Positions 35,275 to 41,859 of a stretch of 64,000 bases of DNA are shown here, one piece after another. Made by a program: the position numbers and the translations under genes. The stretch comes from Candidatus Eiseniibacteriota bacterium. Lineage in GTDB: Bacteria > Orphanbacterota > Orphanbacteria > Orphanbacterales > Orphanbacteraceae. The notes under the pieces were generated by a model. The model ran no database searches and was not told the DNA's origin. It saw only the letters and a program-made list of their open reading frames with translations. Each line of letters opens with the position of its first letter. The stretch's first letter is position 1. The stretch lies in assembly GCA_024276995.1 (NCBI GenBank), contig JAJRWB010000023.1, positions 5,066-69,065 of the forward strand. Reading direction: 5' to 3'.

Positions 35275-37692
35275 TCAGGTATTTCGCGAGGCGGTGAACG
35301 CCGCGGCAGCCGCCGCGAGATAGCAGGCGGCGGCGACGATCATGAGCACGGCGAAACCGATTTTCACCGCCAGGAAGAGCCCGCCGATACTGCCGAGCAC
35401 CGACGCCGAGCCGTTGATCCCCCACGCCCACGGCACGAAATCGCCCGACCGCCCTTCGAGGAGGCGGATTCCGCTCGGGAAGGGGATGCCCATGCAGAAG
35501 CCGAGCGGAGCGACGAGGAGCGCGACCAGGGCGAAGCGGCCTGCCGCGGGGGCGTGAAGGAGGACGGGGGCGACGGCGGGAATGAAAAGGACGAAGAGAA
35601 CGGCGTAGACGAACACCGCCGCGCCGGCGATGGCGATCGCCCTCGCCGGTGTGGGCGCGAGACGATCGGAGGCGAGCGAGCCGATGCCGGACGATACGAG
35701 GAGAATGCTCAATATGGCGGCGAATGAATACGAGGGGTGGCCGAGATAAAGGACGAACTTCTGCAGCAGGTTCATTTCGATGGCGATGTAGCCGAAACCG
35801 ATCGACGCGAAAAGGAGGATCAGCGGCCCCGATCCGGACACGCCGATGCCGCGCCGGCGGATGAGAAGAAGGGGGGCGGCGATGAGAAGCGCCGTGAAGG
35901 CGAGCAGGAGGGTGAGGCGGCGGAAGAACTTTCCCCCCACCATGGTGGGAAGGAAGAAGAAGGGGGCGTCGTCGGTGGCGAAACGGAAACCGGCGAGGAA
36001 CCTACCCGCGAACTTTTCGTCGCTCAGCGCGCCGGGCCAGTTCTCGATGAGGTGGGAGTACGCGTTTCGCATCGAACCGCTCCCGTCGTAGAGAACTCCC
36101 TGTCGCTCGAAAAACGGCTTGCTGTAGTACATCGCCCACGGGATGCCCGGAAGATGGGTCCCCCACAACCGGTGACCGATCGGGAAGAGGAGTCCCACGA
36201 GGGGCTGATCGAACCGCGACGTGATCTCCTTCACTTCCGCGGTGGTGAAGGGCGACTTCTTTACTAGTATATTATTATAGCCGCCGCTCATGGTGACGAG
36301 AATCTGCGCCGCCGGATCGACCGCGCCTTCCTCGTCGAGCAGCTTGAGCGACATGGCGAGCGCCCTTAATGCCCAGTTGGAGAAATCCGGGTAAGTGAGT
36401 GAAAGGATGCCGTCCGGTTTCAGGTGGTCGTAGTAGTCGTGGAACGCCTCCATCGTATAGAGGTAGTTCTCCGACAGATTCTGGATCGCACCCACCGAGC
36501 CGAGGAGGTACGTGTCGACGCCGGTGAGCTGGATCACGTCGTACCGTTCGCCGGTGCGGCGGACGAAGTGGCGGCCCTCGTCGTGAACGAGGCGCACCTC
36601 GGGCCGGTTGTAGAGGCCGCCGACAAACCGGTCGAAATCCTCCTTCACCAACCGGATGCTCGTCTTGTTCATCTCCACGGCGCTCACGCGCTTTGGACGG
36701 AAATGGGCCGCCACCGCCACGTCGGGACCGCCGCCGAGGCCGATGATCAGGATGTCGGCGTCTTTCTTCGTCCAATAGGCGATGCCGAGGAGGGTTCGTT
36801 CCGGAAAAACGAGATCCTCGTACGGCTTATCGAAACCGAGGAGGATCGACGGCGCGTCGCCGTCCTGGGTGAGCAGCTTGTAACGAGCCCGGTCGGGTAG
36901 ACGGATCTCCTCCCCTTCCACCGAGGTGATGTCGATGCGCGCCACCGGATCCCACTTCTGGTAGTCGAGGCGCACCTTCTCTCCCTGGTAGTCGCGCAGC
37001 AGCGTGAGCATCTGCGGAACGCACGGGACGATCGGGCTCGGACCGCGCCAGAGAAACGCCAGAAGCGCGGTGAAGACAATCGATGCGACCGGGAGGATCC
37101 AATCGGAGCGGGACGGTTTTCCCCGGAGGAAAAGGAACGATCCGGCGGCACTCGCCGCGGCGAGGAGGAGAATCCCCTTTTCCACCCCCGCTCCCGCCAT
37201 CAGGAAGAGGAAGAGGAAGCAGCCGATGCCCGATCCGAGAAGATCGAAGAAGTAGAGGGTTCCGATCTTTTCGCGCCGCGTCATGCAAAGGAGGGAGATC
37301 AGGACGCTGGCGAGGAAGAACGGGATCACGCACGCCAGCGACGCGGCGGAGTAGATTGCGTAATAGGCGACGGTGCTTCTCTCGGCCGCCGGGCCGAGGG
37401 GAAGAATCCGGAAGAGGAGCACCGGGAGCACTCCCGCCGCGCCGATCCCGGTCATGAGAAGCGGGAAGAGGCGCTCCGCCGACGGTCCGATCTTCTCGCG
37501 CGCCGCCGCGACGAGTGCCCCGCCGGCGCCGAAGCCGAGCATGCCGATGCCGATCACCCAGTATGCTTCGTAGTTGTTGAACAGGAGCGAAATGAATCGG
37601 GTGAAGAGGAGTTCGAGGGAAAGGGTGATGGCGGTGGCGGCCATCAGGGCGAAGTTCATTCTTCTGAAGCCGCTCTTCGCGGTGCCGTGCAC
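35275..37692 (-). CDS. Polytopic membrane protein with spermidine-synthase-like domain
   Basis: The roughly 805-residue protein has an N-terminal block of about 7 helices. A cytosolic SpeE-like Rossmann domain lies between (about 330-560, DILIIGLGGGPDVAVAAH, VSAVEMNKTSI, YDVIQLTGVDTYLLGSVGAI, NLSENYLYTMEAF), and a second helix block completes it. The frame is open to 37914, but a promoter at 37760-37788 rules out the early ATGs. GGAGG lies 7 bp before TTG 37695 and 10 bp before GTG 37692, so the start is one of these. Activity is unproven; similar proteins may methylate, aminopropylate or only bind nucleosides. A distant paralogue is at 44565-47411. Confidence 0.75.
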   Translation of the reverse strand: MHGTAKSGFRRMNFALMAATAITLSLELLFTRFISLLFNNYEAYWVIGIGMLGFGAGGALVAAAREKIGPSAERLFPLLMTGIGAAGVLPVLLFRILPLGPAAERSTVAYYAIYSAASLACVIPFFLASVLISLLCMTRREKIGTLYFFDLLGSGIGCFLFLFLMAGAGVEKGILLLAAASAAGSFLFLRGKPSRSDWILPVASIVFTALLAFLWRGPSPIVPCVPQMLTLLRDYQGEKVRLDYQKWDPVARIDITSVEGEEIRLPDRARYKLLTQDGDAPSILLGFDKPYEDLVFPERTLLGIAYWTKKDADILIIGLGGGPDVAVAAHFRPKRVSAVEMNKTSIRLVKEDFDRFVGGLYNRPEVRLVHDEGRHFVRRTGERYDVIQLTGVDTYLLGSVGAIQNLSENYLYTMEAFHDYYDHLKPDGILSLTYPDFSNWALRALAMSLKLLDEEGAVDPAAQILVTMSGGYNNILVKKSPFTTAEVKEITSRFDQPLVGLLFPIGHRLWGTHLPGIPWAMYYSKPFFERQGVLYDGSGSMRNAYSHLIENWPGALSDEKFAGRFLAGFRFATDDAPFFFLPTMVGGKFFRRLTLLLAFTALLIAAPLLLIRRRGIGVSGSGPLILLFASIGFGYIAIEMNLLQKFVLYLGHPSYSFAAILSILLVSSGIGSLASDRLAPTPARAIAIAGAAVFVYAVLFVLFIPAVAPVLLHAPAAGRFALVALLVAPLGFCMGIPFPSGIRLLEGRSGDFVPWAWGINGSASVLGSIGGLFLAVKIGFAVLMIVAAACYLAAAAAAFTASRNT

Positions 37693-37759
37693 CAATCGGT
37701 TTCCTCCGTGACCGGTTCTCCCCGTGGGTTCGTCCGCCGGCGAGCGGACGAAGAAGTTC

Positions 37760-37788
37760 ATTGTAGAGGGCGTGGGAGCCGGCGGCAA
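37760..37788 (-). promoter_or_regulatory. Promoter for the spermidine-synthase-like membrane protein
   Basis: Minus strand: TTGCCG (37788-37783), 17 bp, TACAAT (37765-37760). The predicted transcript begins near 37753, downstream of an in-frame ATG at 37761, which helps place the real start at 37692-37695. Confidence 0.6.
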
Positions 37789-37820
37789 GGGAGATGGGAG
37801 GAGGGGGCGGGCGGATGGTG

Positions 37821-38022
37821 CGCCCACTCCCCTGCGGCGGCGACCACCCGCCGGGAGGCCGCTGCGGTCACTCCCTTTCGGGAGCGACCTCGCTTCTCCG
37901 CTCGGCCGGCCCATCGCGGCTCCTGGCGGACCCGGGGCGGGCCCACCCTGAACCGTGACAGGGCCCGCCGGCCTTGCTGCGAAGCCTCCCGGACGGGTGG
38001 TCGCCGCGGCGGGGGAGTGGCG
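37821..38022. repeat. Long imperfect inverted repeat with internal hairpins
   Basis: Arms 37821-37867 and 37976-38022 are reverse complements over about 45 bp with only a handful of mismatches; a core of GCGACCACCCG is exact. The 108 bp between them hold two further hairpins: CTCCC/GGGAG (37871-37884) and GGCGGGCCC/GGGCCCGCC (37936-37969). The whole can fold as a branched structure closed by a long helix. It fills the gap between the promoter at 37760-37788 and the brxL remnant. No T-run follows either side. A weak TATACT on the minus strand at 38055-38050 could transcribe it leftward. The class is unknown. Confidence 0.6.
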
Positions 38023-38056
38023 CGTTGGGGGGGGAGGAGAAGAAGAAAGAGTATAG

Positions 38057-38351
38057 GTGGGAGAGCAGAACCTCTACGTGCGGGCCAAAGAGCTGGTGGG
38101 CGACCGCGATCCCCGCTCTCATGAGTTCTCGATTCAGATGAGAGCGATGGATGCGGATAAAAGCGGGGTGGGAGTCGGTCTGCCGGTGCTGATCGCGTTG
38201 GTCGGTGCGCTTCTGGAGCGAAACACGCGGGGGGGCACCATCATTGTCGGTTCCCTCAACCTCGGGGGTACGGTACGACCTCTGGACGAAGCTCAACATC
38301 GAGTTCTATGGCGATTCGGCGGACGCGGTCTTCAAGGCGCTGATCGAATGA
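38057..38351 (+). pseudogene. brxL: Decayed C-terminal remnant of brxL (BREX Lon-like protein)
   Basis: From GTG 38057 the frame reads GEQNLYVRAKELVGDRDP, then RAMDADKSGVGVGLPVLIAL and RGGTIIVGSLNLGG, all typical of the C-terminal Lon-like domain of BrxL. At about 38267-38275 the match jumps to another frame and continues DLWTKLNIEFYGDSADAVFKALIE to TGA 38349-38351, the normal BrxL end. From memory of the family, roughly 40 residues are missing at the jump. A TAG lies just before the GTG and nothing of the long N-terminal part is present. In BREX systems BrxL acts with other proteins against phage; this fragment cannot function. Confidence 0.75.
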
Positions 38352-38364
38352 GAAGGGGGGGCGA

Positions 38365-39219
38365 GTGATCTACCTCTTCGATACGAGTGGAGTGAACCGC
38401 CTTTACGATGACCCTGATGGAACGGCCTTGATCACGGCCTTGAAGGCGACAAATCAGATCTGGGTATCATCACTCAACATCGTGGAGGCTGGATGCACCG
38501 CGGACGAGGAACGTCGGAATTCTCTTCTCTGTCTGCTGAAGAAGATGACCGGTGACGGCAGCCCACTGGAAGTTCCGACACTCCTGATTCGGCGGTACAT
38601 TTCAGCATACTTCCAGCGCACTCCGTCCGCGAACTGCTCTGTCGGAGAAGAAACGGATTCCCTGTGGCAGATTCTCAATGCTCCGGACTCGGTCGATGAA
38701 GATCAACGCCGGCAACTCTACGCTTGGCATCAGGAACTCGAAAAAGAATTCTCCCTGACCCATAAGAATGCCCGGCCGCATTTTCAGAGCTACTTTCGGG
38801 GTGAATGTTCTCGGCCGTCGCGTGCGGCTGATCTGATTCGCGTATACATGGCGGATGAAATGCTAAAACATGATGTTGTAAATCGAATCTATCGCCGCGG
38901 GGTCGGAGAGGACTTACCCAGATCCGAGGTGGCCGATCTCCTCCTGGCTGTGCCGGAACTTGCAGGCTTTCTTCTTGCCTGGGCGTATTCGATCCAGAAG
39001 CGCACCGTGGCAATCGAGAACTACGGTCGGAAGAACGCCGGAATCCTCGACCTTTGGTATGCAGTCTACCTGCCCAGAATCGCAAGGTTCGTGACGGATG
39101 ATTGCGAACAGTACAAGGCGCTCCGTTTCGTCGCCAAGGCCGTGGCACCGGGATGTGAAGTTATTCGATATCACTCTTTCAGGGACCGAACCGTGATTGG
39201 CAAGAAGAACAACGCCTGA
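38365..39219 (+). CDS. PIN-like domain protein, associated with BREX remnant
   Basis: The 284-residue protein starts IYLFDTSGVNRLYDD, with the first acidic residue of a PIN nuclease fold. It ends with ILDLWYAVYLPRIARFVTDDCEQYKAL, whose Asp residues would complete the metal site, and the central part is helical. It follows the brxL remnant by 13 bp with AAGGGGGGGCGA before GTG 38365, as if co-transcribed in the original island. Codon use is visibly less GC-biased than its neighbours, consistent with transfer. It could be an RNase toxin or a defence effector. No antitoxin-sized partner is seen, so the role is unknown. Confidence 0.65.
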   Translation: MIYLFDTSGVNRLYDDPDGTALITALKATNQIWVSSLNIVEAGCTADEERRNSLLCLLKKMTGDGSPLEVPTLLIRRYISAYFQRTPSANCSVGEETDSLWQILNAPDSVDEDQRRQLYAWHQELEKEFSLTHKNARPHFQSYFRGECSRPSRAADLIRVYMADEMLKHDVVNRIYRRGVGEDLPRSEVADLLLAVPELAGFLLAWAYSIQKRTVAIENYGRKNAGILDLWYAVYLPRIARFVTDDCEQYKALRFVAKAVAPGCEVIRYHSFRDRTVIGKKNNA

Positions 39220-39310
39220 ATCGCCCGAGCCGATCCTGTTCAATGGTCAGGGTTCCTTCCGGCCCGGACGTTATCCTTCTCAGATTACTCTCAGCGATGG
39301 GAGTTGATAG

Positions 39311-39349
39311 GGGAGGGGGGCGGGAGCAGCCCCCCCGCCCCCCTCTTTT
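39311..39349 (+). terminator. Rho-independent terminator after the PIN gene
   Basis: A GC-only stem (GGGAGGGGGGCGGG pairing with CCCCCCGCCCCCCTC around a short AGCA loop) is followed by TTTT at 39346-39349. It lies about 90 bp after the PIN-like gene. It also lies beyond the 3' end of the convergent ric gene, but the T-run fits only plus-strand transcription. Confidence 0.75.
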
Positions 39350-39358
39350 CCCTTTCCC

Positions 39359-40030
39359 TTACGCCTCGCCCGACAGCGCCCGTGGAAAGAGGATGTTGTT
39401 CTCGAGGTGGATATGCTCGTGGAGCGCCGTCTCCAGCTCCGCGAGGCCGTGCCAGAGGGCGCGCCACGTGTTGCACGCCTCTTCCGGTACGTTGTAGTCG
39501 CCCGTCAGTTGGCGAAGATGCCGGAGGGCGTCGCCCGCCGACTCGTGCTCACGCTCCATCACGGTGATCGGCCCGTGCGCCATGGCGCCCTGCCCGGAAA
39601 GGATCATCGGGAAGAGGATCTGCTCTTCTTTCATCATGTGCTTGTCGAGTTCCGCCTTCAGCTGCAGAAACGTCGAATGAACTTCGGAGAACATCTTCGG
39701 GTTCTTCTCGCCGTGCACGTCAAGCACTTTCGCCGTCATCTGTTCGAGCCTGGGAAGTTCCGCGGCGAGGGGCTTATGATATGTGTCGATGATATGTTCG
39801 ATCAGGCGATCGAGCGGCGCGTCGTCGAACCGCTCCGGAGCGGCGGTGCTCCCGGAGATCTCCTTTTCGATCTCGGCGAGAACGGTGTCGACATCCGTCG
39901 CACCGCACGCGTCGGCAAGCGGTTTACCCCCGCCGCAGCAGAAGTCGATGCCGTGCCTGTCGAAGACCCGGGTGGCGGCGGGATACTCGGTCGCAATCTT
40001 CCCCACCGTCGTGTTTCTGTCGATATTCAT
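39359..40030 (-). CDS. ric: Iron-sulfur cluster repair di-iron protein (Ric/ScdA/YtfE)
   Basis: The roughly 223-residue cytosolic protein repairs iron-sulfur clusters damaged by nitric oxide or oxidants. The N-terminal ScdA domain has the DFCCGGG motif (HGIDFCCGGGKPLADAC). The hemerythrin-like domain (about 75-220) carries the expected histidines in HIIDTYH, HSTFLQLKAELDKHMMKEEQILFP, EREHESAGDAL and HEHIHLENNILFPRAL. The second ATG (40030) is preferred over 40036 because AAAGGAG lies about 8 bp before it. It follows the TetR gene by about 30 bp and is probably controlled by it. Confidence 0.92.
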   Translation of the reverse strand: MNIDRNTTVGKIATEYPAATRVFDRHGIDFCCGGGKPLADACGATDVDTVLAEIEKEISGSTAAPERFDDAPLDRLIEHIIDTYHKPLAAELPRLEQMTAKVLDVHGEKNPKMFSEVHSTFLQLKAELDKHMMKEEQILFPMILSGQGAMAHGPITVMEREHESAGDALRHLRQLTGDYNVPEEACNTWRALWHGLAELETALHEHIHLENNILFPRALSGEA

Positions 40031-40064
40031 TTTCATTTCTCCTTTCCTCGGTATAGCAGGGGAT

Positions 40065-40694
40065 TCATTCCTTCATCGGTGAATGCGATATCGTCCGCGC
40101 CCCGCCGGGCGGGGCGAGAAGCGTCGCGAGCGCATCGAGCACGTCGTCGGCGCCGCGGGCGATCGAGCGATGGACCCCCGGCATGCCGATCAGGGCGTGG
40201 ATCGTGCCGACCACGGGAACGAGGAGTGTTTCCGCATCGATATCGCCGCGGATCTCACCGCCCGCTACACCCTCCTTCAGGGCGGCGAGCATGAATTTCC
40301 TCGAGCGTGCGACGATCGTCCTGAGAATCTCGACGCCCTCTTCCGGAATCGCCAGGTACGCCTGCTCCGAGCGGAGGAACCACGCCAGCCCCGGGTCGGC
40401 GCCGAGCAGACGCACCCGGTTTTGGGCGAGCGCGAGGAGCCGTTCGAGTGGGGGGAGGTTCGGGTCGGGAAAGGTTCTCGCGATTCTTTCCGCCGCGTGA
40501 CGCACCGTCTCCAGGAGCATCTCGTCTCGGCTGTGAAAGTGCCGGAAGAGCGCCCCCGACGTGACGCCCACCTCCTTCGCGAGGGCCGTCGTGGTGAGCG
40601 CCGCCATCCCCCGGCGGCCGACGATCTTCAGCACCGCCCGGATGATTTCCTCTTTCCGTGTCGCCGTCGGTTTTCTCCGGTTCTCCGTTTTCAT
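40065..40694 (-). CDS. TetR-family transcriptional regulator
   Basis: The 209-residue repressor-type protein has a TetR helix-turn-helix at about residues 12-58 (IIRAVLKIVGRRGMAALTTTALAKEVGVTSGALFRHFHSRDEML, read in parts). A variable ligand-binding domain follows. It sits directly upstream of ric in the same direction. A 9 bp-arm palindrome (40703-40724) lies across its promoter, so autorepression and control of ric are likely. The ATG at 40694 has no Shine-Dalgarno and lies 6 bp after the -10, suggesting a leaderless message. The inducer is unknown, perhaps a nitrosative or oxidative signal. Confidence 0.88.
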   Translation of the reverse strand: MKTENRRKPTATRKEEIIRAVLKIVGRRGMAALTTTALAKEVGVTSGALFRHFHSRDEMLLETVRHAAERIARTFPDPNLPPLERLLALAQNRVRLLGADPGLAWFLRSEQAYLAIPEEGVEILRTIVARSRKFMLAALKEGVAGGEIRGDIDAETLLVPVVGTIHALIGMPGVHRSIARGADDVLDALATLLAPPGGARTISHSPMKE

Positions 40695-40700
40695 GCCTTG

Positions 40701-40729
40701 AATGTAAGTAACTTCTTACTTACAAGCAA
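40701..40729 (-). promoter_or_regulatory. Promoter of tetR-ric
   Basis: Minus strand: TTGCTT (40729-40724), 17 bp, TACATT (40706-40701). The -10 ends 6 bp before the tetR ATG, so the predicted transcript begins on the A of that ATG. Confidence 0.6.
40703..40724. promoter_or_regulatory. TetR operator palindrome
   Basis: TGTAAGTAA, a CTTC centre, TTACTTACA: two perfect 9 bp arms. It covers the spacer between the tetR -35 and -10, as expected for an autorepressor site. It also lies about 26 bp upstream of the divergent phoH promoter. Confidence 0.75.
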
Positions 40730-40749
40730 GGAGAAACGGCGGGCGACGA

Positions 40750-40779
40750 TTGACACCCTTTCCCTGATTGCCCTACATT
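40750..40779 (+). promoter_or_regulatory. Promoter of the phoH-led operon
   Basis: TTGACA at 40750-40755, 18 bp, TACATT at 40774-40779, about 49 bp upstream of the phoH ATG. It is divergent from the tetR promoter. Confidence 0.6.
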
Positions 40780-40827
40780 GGACCTGATCGTGGCCGCAGT
40801 CCCCGGAACCGGCTCCGGCAGGAGGTG

Positions 40828-41859
40828 ATGCGCCCGGTGAGCGCCAAGGTGGTCAAACGACTCCATCTGGTGGAGGTCGACCCGATCGAAGTGTTCGGTC
40901 GAAACGATGTCTTCCTTCGCCATATCCAGGACGCATTCTCCCACGTCCAGATCGTCGGGCGGGGGGCGGATCTCTTCCTCGAGGGGGAGGAGGCCTCGGT
41001 CGAGTGCGTGGAGGGCCTTTTCCTCGACATGATCTCCATGGTGAAGTCGGGCCGGACGCTCCAGGAGTCGGACATCCGCTACTTCACCAGCCTCGCCCTC
41101 GAGGAGGGGGGAGGGGAGATCTCCCGCCTCTACGATTCGAAGAAGAAATACTTCCATCTGAAGAAGCAGGTGAAGCCGAAGACCCTCGGCCAGGAGCGAT
41201 ACGTCAGCGCCCTCGAGAAGCACGATGTCGTCTTCGCCATCGGTCCGGCCGGAACGGGCAAGACCTACCTCGCTGTGGCGGCCGCCGTGTCGGCGCTTCG
41301 GAGGCGACAGGTGAACCGGATCGTGCTCGTCCGCCCCGCCGTCGAGGCGGGGGAGAATCTCGGCTTTTTGCCGGGGGACTTCCAGGAGAAGGTCGATCCG
41401 TACCTTCGACCACTCTATGACGCACTGCACGACCTGATGGGCGCCGACCGGATCCAGCGCTCTCTCGACATGGGGATCCTCGAGGTCGCTCCCCTGGCGT
41501 ACATGCGCGGCCGGACGATGAACGACGCCTTCGTCATCCTCGACGAGGCGCAGAACACCACCATCGGGCAGATGAAGATGTTTCTCACCCGGCTCGGCGC
41601 GAATTCGCGGGCGGTGATCACCGGCGACGTGACCCAGGTCGATCTGCCCGATCCTTCCGACTCCGGTCTCGTCCGGATCCAGCCGATACTGCAGGAAGTG
41701 CCCGAAATCGGCTTTCTCTACCTGACGCACCGGGATGTGGTGAGGCATCACCTGGTGCAGCAGATCATCCGCGCCTTCGACGACCACGCCGCCGGAAACG
41801 GGAGCGGACCGTCGGAGCGAAAAGAGCCGGCCGAAGAGAAGCGGGAACGGAAGGAATGA
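40828..41859 (+). CDS. phoH: PhoH-like ATPase
   Basis: The 343-residue cytosolic P-loop protein carries Walker A GPAGTGKTYLAVAAA, Walker B FVILDEAQNTT, and the family blocks RPAVEAGENLGFLPGD and RAVITGDVTQVDLP. PhoH proteins associate with RNA metabolism and commonly neighbour ybeY, as here. The start is uncertain. AGGAGG is 2 bp from ATG 40828 and 11 bp from GTG 40837, and the frame is open upstream to 40768. The stop overlaps the pgpH ATG by 4 bp. Confidence 0.92.
   Translation: MRPVSAKVVKRLHLVEVDPIEVFGRNDVFLRHIQDAFSHVQIVGRGADLFLEGEEASVECVEGLFLDMISMVKSGRTLQESDIRYFTSLALEEGGGEISRLYDSKKKYFHLKKQVKPKTLGQERYVSALEKHDVVFAIGPAGTGKTYLAVAAAVSALRRRQVNRIVLVRPAVEAGENLGFLPGDFQEKVDPYLRPLYDALHDLMGADRIQRSLDMGILEVAPLAYMRGRTMNDAFVILDEAQNTTIGQMKMFLTRLGANSRAVITGDVTQVDLPDPSDSGLVRIQPILQEVPEIGFLYLTHRDVVRHHLVQQIIRAFDDHAAGNGSGPSERKEPAEEKRERKE

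Noticed and set aside
37821-38022. Identification of the inverted repeat as RNase P, 6S, SRP RNA or tmRNA
   Set aside because: A short GTCCGGG match to RNase P is present on the minus strand, but the partner ACAGAA-type segment, SRP GGAAGGAAGCAGC loop and tRNA-like tmRNA end are absent.
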